Both the position numbers and the translations under genes were made by a program. From contig JAJFIE010000432.1 in NCBI GenBank assembly GCA_021775275.1, forward strand, positions 1 to 8,094: DNA of 8,094 nucleotides. The letters are read 5' to 3'. The DNA comes from Rhodospirillales bacterium. Lineage in GTDB: Bacteria; Pseudomonadota; Alphaproteobacteria; Rhodospirillales; Casp-alpha2. Of this stretch, positions 1 to 8,094 are shown piece after piece; the stretch's first letter is position 1; the number at the start of each line of letters is the position of its first letter. The notes below the pieces were generated by a model. The model had not been told where the DNA came from. It was given only the letters and a program-made list of their open reading frames with translations, and did no database searches.

Positions 1-973
<973 letters not shown>

Positions 974-1038
974 GCTCCCTTACCGGAAAGAACGTTACTG
1001 ATGGTTTGTGAACGACGAACATGCCTTACATGAATTAG

Positions 1039-1068
1039 TTGTAAAATTTTGTGAAAATATGTTAAAAC
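1039..1068 (+). promoter_or_regulatory. Weak candidate sigma-70 promoter for torR
   Basis: TTGTAA (1039-1044, 4/6 to TTGACA) and TAAAAC (1063-1068, 4/6 to TATAAT) are separated by 18 bp. This is the most AT-rich part of the intergenic region. Transcription would begin near 1075, which fits translation from 1112 better than from the upstream ATG at 1079. It coincides with the tandem decamers, so a protein bound there would block the promoter. Confidence 0.25.
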
Positions 1069-1070
1069 AC
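1041..1070 (+). promoter_or_regulatory. Three tandem AT-rich decamers, candidate response-regulator (TorR-like) binding sites
   Basis: Three consecutive 10-bp units start at 1041, 1051 and 1061: GTAAAATTTT, GTGAAAATAT and GTTAAAACAC. All share GT-N-AAAA in exact 10-bp phase. OmpR-family regulators, including TorR, bind as head-to-tail dimers to direct repeats spaced about one helical turn. E. coli TorR uses decameric boxes and represses its own gene from the torR-torC intergenic region. The units lie 41-70 bp upstream of the torR start, between torR and the divergent transporter gene. They do not match the E. coli box CTGTTCATAT well, so assignment to TorR is inference. The AT-richness of the stretch raises the chance of coincidental similarity. 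Confidence 0.4.
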
Positions 1071-1111
1071 CTGAGAAAATGAGCAAAAAAGACTCGGAGA
1101 ACGGATTTTTG

Positions 1112-1816
1112 ATGACGACCCATCATGTTTTGATTGTCGATGATGATGTGGTGACCCGCGCCAAGCTCGCGGGGTATGTGGAGGCGGCTGGCCATCGTGT
1201 AACCGAAGCAGAGGATGGCGACGGCATGCGGAAGGTTCTTGCGCACGACCTTGCTGATTTAGTCCTGCTCGATATCAATCTTCCCGGGGAAGATGGCCTG
1301 GACCTGACCCGGGAGCTCCGGAACGGATCCGATGTCGGAATTATTCTTGTTACCGGACGCACCGATGAGGTCGATAGAATTATTGGCCTGGAAATCGGCG
1401 CGGACGACTACGTCACCAAGCCGTTCAATCCGCGCGAATTACTGGCGCGTATAAAGTCTGTACTGCGCCGGGTTGGCGGAAGGACAAACGTGGAGCGTCC
1501 GGTCAAACGGTTCGCTGGCTGGACGTTCGATACACGAACACGGCGGCTTGTCTCACCGACTGGTGAGCGTACCGGACTGACCCGCGCCGAGTTTGAGTTG
1601 TTGAACGCATTTGTCGAACGGCCCAATATTGTGCTTGCCCGTGATCGATTGCTGAATCTCATAACCCACCGTTCATGGGATCCCAGCGACCGCACCGTGG
1701 ATGTGCTGGTCCGCCGTCTGCGGCGTAAAATCGAACAGGACCCCGGGAACCCGGACATCATCGTCACGGCCCACGGTGAGGGTTACATATTTGCCGCCGA
1801 GATCGATGAAAGATGA
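1112..1816 (+). CDS. torR: TorR-like two-component response regulator (OmpR family)
   Basis: A 234-residue cytoplasmic transcription factor that receives phosphate from TorS and binds promoter DNA. The receiver domain (about 5-120) has the acidic pair D10/D11, phospho-acceptor D54 in LLDINLP, T81 in ILVTGR and K103 in VTKP. The C-terminal winged helix (about 135-230) contains LTRAEFELL, the [14 protein letters not shown] recognition-helix region and the HGEGY wing. As I remember E. coli TorR (230 aa), the match runs the whole length, including [29 protein letters not shown] and HGEGY, which is closer than a generic OmpR relation. I prefer the ATG at 1112 ([12 protein letters not shown]), which aligns with the family N-terminus, over the in-frame ATG at 1079, which adds 11 unconserved residues. 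Neither has a strong ribosome site: GGAG is 12 nt and CGGA 6 nt upstream of 1112. The last 34 bp overlap the 3' end of torS on the other strand. Confidence 0.92.
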   Translation: MTTHHVLIVDDDVVTRAKLAGYVEAAGHRVTEAEDGDGMRKVLAHDLADLVLLDINLPGEDGLDLTRELRNGSDVGIILVTGRTDEVDRIIGLEIGADDYVTKPFNPRELLARIKSVLRRVGGRTNVERPVKRFAGWTFDTRTRRLVSPTGERTGLTRAEFELLNAFVERPNIVLARDRLLNLITHRSWDPSDRTVDVLVRRLRRKIEQDPGNPDIIVTAHGEGYIFAAEIDER

Positions 1817-4770
1817 AGGTCCGATGACGCCATCAACTGGTTCCAGTGGACTCGCAAGGCTGTTCCGGATTCCTCATACAGGGGTTTAAGGCCTTCGAAC
1901 TGATCTTTAACGCCGGAAGCATCACTGGCGTTTGCGGCGCCTTCCAGACCCTGAACACTGGCTGCAAGGGCCTGCAATCCCAGACTCGTGGCGCTGCCTT
2001 TAAGATAATGCGCGGCATAAGCCACACCCGACCAGTCCTCCTTTTCAATGGCTTGTTCGATTTGCGCATATTTTGCCGCTGACGTTTCGAAGAATGACGC
2101 CACCATGCGTTGGGTTTTTTCCAGTCCAATGGCCACGAAATCATCCCGCAGGATTGTTGTATCCAAAACGACAACGTCACCGCCGCCCATACCATGAACC
2201 TGAACCTGATGGGCAATTGTTGGATGCCGCTTTGCCATCAGGTCGTTCAGCACCTCGGCCAACTTTTCGGGTGACACCGGTTTCCCAATAAACGCATTCA
2301 GGTCCGCATCCAGTACGGTCGAAATTTCATTTTGGAAAACATGTGCTGACATGGCGACAATCGGCGTGACGCGGTACGCCTCCCCCGGCAGGGAACGGAT
2401 TTCCCGGGCTGCCTCGATTCCGTCGATACCGGGCAAGGAAATATCCATGACAACGACATCAAACCGGGTGGCGGCAGCGGCCTTTATTGCCTCCTCGCCG
2501 GTTTCCGCGTGATGGACGCTGTGGCCCATCTTTTCCAAAAACGTCTGGGTAACCAGGGCATTGATATCATTGTCCTCGACCAACAGAACGTTGAGCGGTG
2601 GCGTGTCTGGAAGCGCTGCCGGGAGATTGAACGCCGTCTGGTTGAGGGCACGCGCGTCACCGTGTCCAAACCGGGCCGTAAACCAGAACAGGCTTCCCTT
2701 CCCGGCAGCGCTTTCCACGCCAATATCGCCGCCCATGGCGTCCACGAGACGGCGGCAGATTGCCAATCCCAGACCCGTCCCGCCATACTTTCGCGAAACC
2801 TGATCGTTGGCCTGATAAAACGCCTCAAACAATCGCCCCTGACTGCCCGGATCAATGCCGATACCCGTATCGGCAATCTCGAATCGGAGGACGACATCGC
2901 CTTCATGCGACTCCGCCACACCGGACACGGAAAGCTGGACCTCGCCATTCTCGGTAAACTTGATTCCGTTCCCGATGAGGTTCAGCAGAACCTGACTGAG
3001 CTTTCCGGCGTCGCCCCTTAGAATTCGCGGGAAATCGTCTCCAACCCTCGCACTCAGCGAGATATTTTTCTCCAGAGCGCGAAAACGCATCAGGACCACG
3101 ATATCGTCGATCAGTTGTTTGAGATCGTACGTCTCGGACGAGATTTGGACCTCCCCGGATTCGATCCGGGAGTAATCCAGAATATCACTCAGGATACCGA
3201 GCAACGTCTGGCTGGATGACCGGACCACGGAAAGGCGTCCGCGCTGTTCGTCATTGAGCGGGCTGTCACCGAGAATCCGCAACATCCCGAGAATGCCGTT
3301 CATGGGCGTGCGAATTTCATGGCTCATGGCGGCCAGGAACTCTGTCTTGGCGGCGTTGGCGCGCTCTGCACGTTCCCGCGCCTCATCGTGGTTGATGACC
3401 TCGTTTTGCAGTTGCTCATTGATGCGCGATAGCTGGGCCGTCCGTTCGGTGACGATCTGTTCCAGTTCGGTTTTGTGGCGACGGAGCTCCGCTTCAGTAT
3501 GATCGCGTTCTCGCTCCAGTTCGTTTTTGATAATTGCCTGATCACGAAACACCTGCACGGTTGCAGCCATATCGGTCAGCTCGTCATTCCCTTCTGTCGC
3601 AACGTGCACACTCATATCACCCTGCGCCAACCGCCCCATGACGGACGCCAGAGAGCGAAGCCGACGGATGACGTTGCGCTGCACATAGAGCCAGATAATC
3701 AACCCGGCAACGATCAAAAAGCCGAGTGTCTGAAGCAGCAACGTCACCAGCCCTGCTTCAATGGCATCCGCAGCGCCAAGTGCTGCATCATCCGCGATCC
3801 CCTGCGCACGGCCGACCAGATCGAGCACGGTGACACTCAGGGCATCCGACAGCTCGCGACTGCGGTTGCCAAGGATGGCAATTTCAGACTCCATTTCAAG
3901 AACTTCCGTGCGCAGCCGGAATACGTTGTTTTCGCCACTGCCGCCCGCTAAAACAAGCCGCTCCATCATTTCCAGGGCCTGACGCTGCCGGACGGGATCG
4001 GAGATTCCACGGGTTCGCCGATCCAGAATACGGATATTTTTTTCGAAGGTTGTTTCGATCCACGCAATTTCATCAACAGTCCCTGCGCGGGAAAGCTGGT
4101 TCAGTAACAGGCCGGTCTGCGATGCACGGAGTCGCAGCTCGAACATGCGCTCCATCAGATAAAGGTCTTCCTCCAACAAACGATCCAGGGCGTTCATGGA
4201 CTCATCGATCCGGTCCTGGGCTTCAATGAGTTCATAAAGATTGGAGATCACCGCCGTGGCGCCAGAGGCGGCATTGGACACGAGGGTCTCCGACAGATCG
4301 GATAATCCCTGGGCCGCCTCGAGGGAATCACCAATGACCCGCGACAATGCCGCCGATAACCCGATGCGCCGGGCAACCAGGGTGTTTTGCTCCCTGAGTG
4401 CAGAAATCAGCGCTTCGGCAGACTGGTCAAGCGAGGCAAGACGTTCATCGTCATAGCCGTATGTTCCTGTACGTTTCAGCGTGGCGCGCAAACCTTCGGC
4501 CTGTCGGAACAACGCTTCCGCTTCACGTTGCCGGGTTAGCTGATCTTCCGCATTGATTAGCAGGGGCGCGCGGGCGATGATCTCACTTGAAATTTCCGCG
4601 ACACTCCGCGCATCGGCCACCGCCGGGATTGCCCGTTCAACGATGGAGGTCTGGGCCTCCTCGACATTATTGAGAATCCACCACCCAACGCCGCCCGAAG
4701 CCAGAGAAAGTCCGGCAATACAGACCACGGCCAGAAAAAGGCGACCTGCAATTCCAAATCGTGCAATCAT
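1783..4770 (-). CDS. torS: TorS-like hybrid (unorthodox) sensor histidine kinase
   Basis: A 995-residue inner-membrane phosphorelay kinase; E. coli TorS has about 914. Order of parts: TM1 (about 9-32); a large, mostly helical periplasmic sensor region (about 33-338); TM2 (about 340-362); HAMP (about 363-415); a charged coiled coil (about 415-475); HisKA with H484 in [12 protein letters not shown]; an ATPase domain with the N box near 597-605 (NLIGNGIKF), DTGIGI near 634 and GGTGLGLAI near 663; a receiver with E732/D733, phospho-acceptor D776 (VVMDISLP) and K830; and an Hpt domain with H921 in [12 protein letters not shown]. This is the His-Asp-His relay of TorS. In the known system TorT docks on the periplasmic region and TMAO alters kinase output to TorR. 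Placement between torR and torT makes TorS more likely than the similar ArcB or EvgS types. The start at 4770 has no convincing ribosome site, but no better in-frame start lies upstream. The stop lies inside torR. Confidence 0.92.
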   Translation of the reverse strand: MIARFGIAGRLFLAVVCIAGLSLASGGVGWWILNNVEEAQTSIVERAIPAVADARSVAEISSEIIARAPLLINAEDQLTRQREAEALFRQAEGLRATLKRTGTYGYDDERLASLDQSAEALISALREQNTLVARRIGLSAALSRVIGDSLEAAQGLSDLSETLVSNAASGATAVISNLYELIEAQDRIDESMNALDRLLEEDLYLMERMFELRLRASQTGLLLNQLSRAGTVDEIAWIETTFEKNIRILDRRTRGISDPVRQRQALEMMERLVLAGGSGENNVFRLRTEVLEMESEIAILGNRSRELSDALSVTVLDLVGRAQGIADDAALGAADAIEAGLVTLLLQTLGFLIVAGLIIWLYVQRNVIRRLRSLASVMGRLAQGDMSVHVATEGNDELTDMAATVQVFRDQAIIKNELERERDHTEAELRRHKTELEQIVTERTAQLSRINEQLQNEVINHDEARERAERANAAKTEFLAAMSHEIRTPMNGILGMLRILGDSPLNDEQRGRLSVVRSSSQTLLGILSDILDYSRIESGEVQISSETYDLKQLIDDIVVLMRFRALEKNISLSARVGDDFPRILRGDAGKLSQVLLNLIGNGIKFTENGEVQLSVSGVAESHEGDVVLRFEIADTGIGIDPGSQGRLFEAFYQANDQVSRKYGGTGLGLAICRRLVDAMGGDIGVESAAGKGSLFWFTARFGHGDARALNQTAFNLPAALPDTPPLNVLLVEDNDINALVTQTFLEKMGHSVHHAETGEEAIKAAAATRFDVVVMDISLPGIDGIEAAREIRSLPGEAYRVTPIVAMSAHVFQNEISTVLDADLNAFIGKPVSPEKLAEVLNDLMAKRHPTIAHQVQVHGMGGGDVVVLDTTILRDDFVAIGLEKTQRMVASFFETSAAKYAQIEQAIEKEDWSGVAYAAHYLKGSATSLGLQALAASVQGLEGAANASDASGVKDQFEGLKPLYEESGTALRVHWNQLMASSDLHLSSISAANM

Positions 4771-4789
4771 TTTTTCGTCATTACGGCTG

Positions 4790-4819
4790 TTGACGCTACG
4801 CGCAAGCGTATCCCAATAT
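4790..4819 (+). promoter_or_regulatory. Candidate torT promoter with embedded inverted repeat
   Basis: TTGACG (4790-4795) matches the -35 consensus at 5/6. The best -10 is only CAATAT (4814-4819), with an 18-bp spacer. Between them is a perfect inverted repeat, TACGC-GCAA-GCGTA (4797-4810), with an alternative pairing ACGCT (4793-4797) to AGCGT (4805-4809). A start near 4826 would leave torT almost without a leader. The torS-torT gap is only 58 bp, so the signals for both genes must be packed here or lie within coding sequence. The palindrome is directly visible; an operator role is speculation. Confidence 0.3.
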
Positions 4820-4828
4820 CCCGGGGAA

Positions 4829-5899
4829 ATGAAAAAAAGTTATAAATTGAAATGGGCGGTCGCCTTGCTGGCCACGTTGATGTCTTCAGCGGGGGCATCC
4901 GCTGCGGACAATAAACCGTGGCTGTTGGAGACATGGCAAACACCTTACGATTATCAGAGTCCCTCAAGCATCATCCAATATGCGCCCCTTGAACGGGCAA
5001 CGAAAAAGTGGCGAATTTGTGCATCGTACCCGCACCTGAAGGATTCCTACTGGCTCAGCGTTAACTATGGAATGGTTGATGAAGCACGACATCTCGGCGT
5101 CGCACTCCGCGTTGTCGAAGCCGGTGGATATCCCAACGTCGAACGCCAGATTGCCCAGGTAAGAGCATGCGCGAACAGTGCCGATATCCTGGTCTTGGGC
5201 ACCGTGAGTTTTGATGGCCTGACGGAGACGGTGCTTCAAATCGCAGAACGTATTCCAGTGGTCGCTGTCGTTAATGACATTGCTGATGCGGGCATCAGCG
5301 CCAAGACGGGCGTTTCGTGGATTTCCATGGGCCAGAAAATCGGCGCGTATCTTGCCCGCATACATCCCGCAGGATCACCGCCGGTTCGGGTTGCATGGTT
5401 TCCCGGTCCTGCCGGATCAGGATGGGTTCCCTTCGTCGAGCAGGGCTTCAAAGGTGCCCTGGTCAACAGTTCCGCCCTTGTGGTGGTGACAAAATATGGC
5501 GATACCGGCAAGGAAATCCAGCTCAACCTGATCGAAGAGGCGTTGGAAGAACAGCCCGGTGTGGATTACATCGTCGGTAGCGCGGTCACAGCGGAAGCCG
5601 CCGTCGGCGTACTTCGCGCCCGTGGCCTGTCAGGCCGGATTAAAATTCTGTCCGATTATTTTACCCATGCCGTGTACCGGGGCCTGAAACGCGGGCGTAT
5701 CGTGGCGGCGCCCACGGACTTTCCCGTGAAACAAGGTCGCCTTGGCATCGAACAGGCCGTCCGTGTTCTCGAAGGCAGGCTGACGATGAAACATGCAGGG
5801 CCGGCCATTCAATTGGTCGATACGGACACCGTCGATCATATCGGTACGGAAGGGTCACTGGCGCCAGCCACGTTTGCGCCGACTTTTGTGGTTGAGTGA
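4829..5899 (+). CDS. torT: TorT-like periplasmic TMAO-sensing protein
   Basis: A 356-residue periplasmic binding protein of the type I (ribose/LacI-like) fold that senses TMAO and signals through TorS; E. coli TorT has about 342 residues. A signal peptide is clear: MKKSYKLK, hydrophobic segment 9-22, likely cut after ASA (residue 25). The family signature is strong: [22 protein letters not shown] (61-82, in two parts: [11 protein letters not shown] and [11 protein letters not shown]), then [27 protein letters not shown] and [10 protein letters not shown]. Each aligns with E. coli TorT as I remember it (for example KDSYWLSLNYGM and VYRGLKRGR), so this is TorT rather than a sugar-binding protein. 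The same frame is open upstream to 4553, but that part is the antisense shadow of torS and the signal peptide fixes the start at 4829. GGGGAA (4823-4828) abuts the ATG, unusually close for a ribosome site. No convincing terminator was seen after the stop. Confidence 0.92.
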   Translation: MKKSYKLKWAVALLATLMSSAGASAADNKPWLLETWQTPYDYQSPSSIIQYAPLERATKKWRICASYPHLKDSYWLSVNYGMVDEARHLGVALRVVEAGGYPNVERQIAQVRACANSADILVLGTVSFDGLTETVLQIAERIPVVAVVNDIADAGISAKTGVSWISMGQKIGAYLARIHPAGSPPVRVAWFPGPAGSGWVPFVEQGFKGALVNSSALVVVTKYGDTGKEIQLNLIEEALEEQPGVDYIVGSAVTAEAAVGVLRARGLSGRIKILSDYFTHAVYRGLKRGRIVAAPTDFPVKQGRLGIEQAVRVLEGRLTMKHAGPAIQLVDTDTVDHIGTEGSLAPATFAPTFVVE

Positions 5900-5971
5900 C
5901 ATCGGGCGCAACGCAGATCGGGGTCATGCCGAATTGAAACAATCACGGCTAATAGAATCGGTGCCGGAAAA

Positions 5972-6061
5972 TGGCGGAAGCGGGGAGATTCGAACTCCCG
6001 AAGGGCGTAAACCCTTGCTGGTTTTCAAGACCAGTGCATTCAACCACTCTGCCACGCTTCC
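5972..6061 (-). tRNA. tRNA-Ser (anticodon TGA), CCA encoded
   Basis: On the minus strand the 90-nt gene folds as a class II tRNA. The acceptor arm GGAAGCG (6055-6061) pairs with CGCTTCC (5976-5982), followed by discriminator G and an encoded CCA (5972-5974). The anticodon stem CTGGT/ACCAG encloses the loop CTTGAAA, giving anticodon TGA (6025-6027), which reads UCA and related serine codons. The long variable arm pairs AAGGG with CCCTT, typical of tRNA-Ser. The T loop contains GTTCGAATC. The 3' end faces torT. Confidence 0.97.
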
Positions 6062-6154
6062 TGAGACGGTTGCCAAAGACAGAAGTCTGAGCAAGACCAT
6101 CGGATATCGCCGCATTCCCCAAGGCCTGATCAAACGGGGTTGAATCAACACGAA

Positions 6155-6170
6155 AGGGCGACGACGCCCT
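6155..6170 (-). terminator. Candidate rho-independent terminator (hairpin AGGGCG-ACGA-CGCCCT)
   Basis: A perfect 6-bp GC-rich stem (6155-6160 with 6165-6170) has a 4-nt loop. On the minus strand it is followed by TTTCGTGTT, a short, imperfect T run. It would end transcripts coming from the small frame or the EamA gene before the tRNA gene. The stem is short and the T tract weak, so confidence is modest. Confidence 0.4.
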
Positions 6171-6232
6171 CTCTTATCCTCCCTGAATATTACTGGCAAG
6201 GAGACTTTCTGATTTCCGGTTTTCGCCTGCCG

Positions 6233-6328
6233 TCACATAAAAAAGATTCCCAAAACGAAAACAACCGTCAATCCGGTTACCAAACCGAGAGAAACCCCGA
6301 AAATACTCTTTGCTACGACGTCGTTCAT
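6233..6328 (-). CDS. Possible small single-span membrane protein (31 aa)
   Basis: ATG at 6328 to TGA at 6233 encodes MNDVVAKSIFGVSLG followed by LVTGLTVVFVLGIFFM. Residues about 9-31 form one continuous hydrophobic segment with a G-rich face (GVSLGLVTG), preceded by a short polar N-terminus, as in real bacterial small membrane proteins. A candidate terminator follows about 60 nt downstream. Against it: only a weak purine run (AAAGAA, about 7 nt before the ATG) could serve as ribosome site, and a frame of this length can arise by chance. I do not recognise the family. No function is proposed. Confidence 0.4.
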   Translation of the reverse strand: MNDVVAKSIFGVSLGLVTGLTVVFVLGIFFM

Positions 6329-6368
6329 GGCGGAATTCTTTGTATCTGTTGATTTGATACAGAAAACA

Positions 6369-6393
6369 CCGCAATCACCATGCCAAATTGCGG
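6369..6393 (-). terminator. Candidate rho-independent terminator downstream of the EamA gene
   Basis: A perfect 7-bp stem, CCGCAAT (6369-6375) with ATTGCGG (6387-6393), has an 11-nt loop. On the minus strand it is followed by TGTTTTCTG. It lies about 50 nt after the EamA stop codon, as expected for the end of the acyl-CoA synthetase/EamA transcript. Confidence 0.45.
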
Positions 6394-6444
6394 GGCCACG
6401 TTCACAATGCTTATGCCGGGATTATGCCAGGGCTGTGCCGGGAA

Positions 6445-7347
6445 CTATCTCTTGCTTAAGTAAAGCCGGATTTGCGCCTGTGCCACCGCAGCGACAACCA
6501 ATGCGCAACCGATCAGCTGTTCCATGCGCGGCTCGATGCCGAACATCATGGCGATGACGATGGCCACAGCCGGGATCAGGTTCAGAAACATGGTGGCGAT
6601 GACCACGCCGATGCGCCCGACACTGACATTCCACAGAAAAGTCCCGAGAATACTGGTGGCGAGGCTGGTCCACAGGAACAATCCCCACCCCCTGGCGTCC
6701 GGCATCCGGGCGGGGAGTGCTTCCAAGCCAAGGGCGAGCAGGATCGCTGCGACAAACATGATCATCGGCGTCGCCGCGGCAAAACTCAACGCCGTCCTGC
6801 GTAACTGCGACATGCCGTTAAACCAGCGTTGCATGAGGGTGGAATACAGCGGCCACAGAAAAACACAGACCACCATGAAGATTTCGCCACCCTCGAAATG
6901 AAAGGCGTCACCACCCTTCATCAGGGCCGCGATATCTGCATCGGCGATGATGCCACCGATGACCACGACAGGGATCGCCGTCAAGACGGCATTCGGTGGA
7001 TTTTGTCCCGTCAGAAAACGATTGATCAGGCTGGCGCTGACAGGTCCCGCCGCGCCAATGACGGCGATGGTGATGGGATTGGAAAGCCGGATCGCAATGG
7101 TCAGAAATGCGCTAAACAGCGCCAGAATGCCGCCCAGGATGAGAACCTGTCGCCACGGTATTTTCCCCCGCCCCAGAAACCCGCCTTCGGCGATTCTCAG
7201 CCAGACGGCGAAAACAGCGGTGGTCAGCATGAAGCGGGCGGCGACAAGCGTGATGGGATCCCACTCTTTTAGCAACTCGTTGAGAATGGGCGCTGTGGAG
7301 CCCCATGCAATCACCGTCAGGAACAGGCTCAGGTTGGCGACTAACAC
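6445..7347 (-). CDS. EamA/DMT-superfamily transporter
   Basis: A 300-residue inner-membrane protein, the usual size for a ten-helix drug/metabolite transporter made of two EamA repeats. The first repeat begins at the N-terminus with an AWGST motif in helix 1 and continues through ITLVAARFMLTTAVFAVWL, the RLSNPITIAVIGAAGPV stretch and a helix near 120-137. The second repeat begins near 155 (FMVVCVFLWPLYSTLMQRW) and ends with the paired helices ATMFLNLIPAVAIVIAMMFG and LIGCALVVAAVAQ. Substrates of this family vary (amino acids, metabolites, nucleotide sugars) and cannot be told from sequence. The start is GTG at 7347, supported by GGGAG (7357-7361) 9 nt upstream; the C-terminus LYLSKR is basic. 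It lies 39 bp after the acyl-CoA synthetase stop on the same strand, so the two are probably co-transcribed, and a hairpin terminator follows. Confidence 0.88.
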   Translation of the reverse strand: MLVANLSLFLTVIAWGSTAPILNELLKEWDPITLVAARFMLTTAVFAVWLRIAEGGFLGRGKIPWRQVLILGGILALFSAFLTIAIRLSNPITIAVIGAAGPVSASLINRFLTGQNPPNAVLTAIPVVVIGGIIADADIAALMKGGDAFHFEGGEIFMVVCVFLWPLYSTLMQRWFNGMSQLRRTALSFAAATPMIMFVAAILLALGLEALPARMPDARGWGLFLWTSLATSILGTFLWNVSVGRIGVVIATMFLNLIPAVAIVIAMMFGIEPRMEQLIGCALVVAAVAQAQIRLYLSKR

Positions 7348-7386
7348 GGCGTTGTTCTCCCGCCCGGCAGGCTTAAGGACCTCTGC

Positions 7387-8094
7387 CTAACCGGCATCCA
7401 GATCACCGGTCAATTCGCGCAACCTGAATTTCTGTATCTTGCCGGTGGATGTCTTTGGCAGGCTGCCAAAAACCACATAACGCGGGCATTTGTAATGCGC
7501 CAGATTATCGCGGCAAAAGGCGATGATCTCGTCTTCGCTGACGTTTTCGCCGTCTTTCAACTCGACAAATGCGCACGGTGTTTCACCCCATTTTTCGTCC
7601 GCCTTGGCGACCACGGCTGCGGCCATGACGGCTGGATGTCTATAGAGAACGCTTTCAACCTCGATGGAGGAAATATTTTCGCCACCGGAGATGATGATGT
7701 CCTTGGACCGGTCTTTAAGCTGGATATAGCCGTCGGGATGCCACACACCCAGATCGCCCGAGTGGAACCAGCCACCGGCAAAGGCCTCCTCAGTCGCCTG
7801 CGGGTTCTTCAGATAACCTTTCATGACGACATTGCCGCGAAAGAACACCTCGCCCATGGGTTCCCCGTCTTTGGGTACAGGCTCCAGCGTTTCGGGGTCG
7901 GCCACCATCAGATCATCCAGCTCATGGTAGGGCACACCCTGACGGGACTTCATAAGCGCCCGTTCTTCGCTCGGCAGCGCATCCCAATCGGACTTCCACG
8001 CACAAACAACCGCCGGCCCGTAGGTCTCTGTCAGGCCGTAGACATGCACGACTCTGAAGCCCTCATTTTCCATGGCTTCCAGGATTGCCGCCGG
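7387..8094 (-). CDS. AMP-forming acyl-CoA synthetase, C-terminal part (5' end beyond window edge)
   Basis: The last 235 residues of an acyl-activating enzyme that converts a carboxylic acid, ATP and CoA to acyl-CoA via an acyl-adenylate. Visible motifs, numbered from the window edge: YGLTET (19-24), the aromatic/Thr-Glu ATP-binding motif; [18 protein letters not shown] (81-98); [10 protein letters not shown] (107-116) with the ribose-binding Asp; [20 protein letters not shown] (128-147), the hinge to the small C-terminal domain; and [10 protein letters not shown] (213-222), whose K219 is the conserved adenylation lysine. All catalytic motifs in view are intact. The sequence resembles the 540-550-residue acyl-CoA synthetases often annotated as medium/long-chain or plant AAE-like; the substrate pocket lies mostly in the missing half, so chain length is unknown. 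An ATG at 8073 falls just before the ATP-binding motif and is internal: the frame continues upstream to the edge. Confidence 0.92.
   Translation of the reverse strand, partial: PAAILEAMENEGFRVVHVYGLTETYGPAVVCAWKSDWDALPSEERALMKSRQGVPYHELDDLMVADPETLEPVPKDGEPMGEVFFRGNVVMKGYLKNPQATEEAFAGGWFHSGDLGVWHPDGYIQLKDRSKDIIISGGENISSIEVESVLYRHPAVMAAAVVAKADEKWGETPCAFVELKDGENVSEDEIIAFCRDNLAHYKCPRYVVFGSLPKTSTGKIQKFRLRELTGDLDAG

Larger units (their letters stand above)
6062..6444. other. Gene-poor region between tRNA-Ser and the EamA transporter gene
   Basis: Apart from a possible 31-codon frame (6233-6328) and two hairpins (6155-6170 and 6369-6393), I see no supported gene here. The longer open frames across this stretch (up to about 76 codons) have no recognisable domain or ribosome site. 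The tRNA promoter must lie on the minus strand just above 6061, but I cannot point to a convincing -35/-10 pair. Confidence 0.5.

Noticed and set aside
1001..1034. E. coli-style tor boxes (GTTC-containing matches on the minus strand near 1008-1020 and 1029-1034)
   Set aside because: Each matches CTGTTCATAT at only about 6 of 10 positions and the spacing is irregular, not the regular one-turn phase expected for TorR.
1079..1111. Upstream ATG for torR at 1079
   Set aside because: The 11 extra residues are polar and not part of the TorR family N-terminus; the best promoter candidate would start transcription at about this point.
2509..3021. 170-codon open frame on the plus strand
   Set aside because: It lies antisense to the torS ATPase and receiver coding region; it has no ribosome site or recognisable domain.
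4553..4828. N-terminal extension of the torT reading frame by 92 codons
   Set aside because: It runs antisense through the start of torS, has no family similarity, and a proper signal peptide begins at 4829.
5972..6061. tRNA-Ser as an integration site for a mobile island carrying the tor genes
   Set aside because: No second copy of the tRNA 3' end and no integrase is visible in the window, and the tor genes do not differ obviously in composition from their neighbours.

Overview
The window looks like chromosomal DNA from a Gram-negative proteobacterium, most likely a marine-type alphaproteobacterium. This rests on moderately high GC, the protein families present and their closest remembered relatives, and is an inference without a database search. 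The best-supported content is a complete three-protein trimethylamine-N-oxide (TMAO) sensing system (TorT, TorS, TorR). It lies next to the start of an ABC-transporter substrate-binding protein of the glycine betaine/TMAO type.

Layout: positions 1-918 (minus) hold the N-terminal 306 residues of an exported OpuAC/ProX-like binding protein that runs off the left edge. An intergenic region (919-1111) with short direct repeats separates it from the divergent torR (1112-1816, plus). torR overlaps by 34 bp, tail to tail, with torS (1783-4770, minus). torS is divergent from torT (4829-5899, plus) across only 58 bp. A tRNA-Ser(TGA) gene follows on the minus strand (5972-6061). Then comes a gene-poor stretch holding two candidate terminators and a possible 31-residue membrane peptide. 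The right end carries a minus-strand pair: the C-terminal part of an AMP-forming acyl-CoA synthetase (7387-8094, cut by the window edge) and, 39 bp downstream, an EamA/DMT-family transporter (6445-7347).

How the parts may work together: in the known Tor system, TorT binds TMAO in the periplasm and controls TorS. TorS is a membrane phosphorelay kinase that phosphorylates TorR through His-Asp-His steps. In E. coli, TorR activates the torCAD TMAO reductase operon. No torCAD is present here. The gene directly divergent from torR is instead a quaternary-amine/TMAO-type uptake protein. The simplest hypothesis is that this Tor system controls import of TMAO or a related methylated amine, with or without a reductase elsewhere. 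The acyl-CoA synthetase/EamA pair has no evident link to this.
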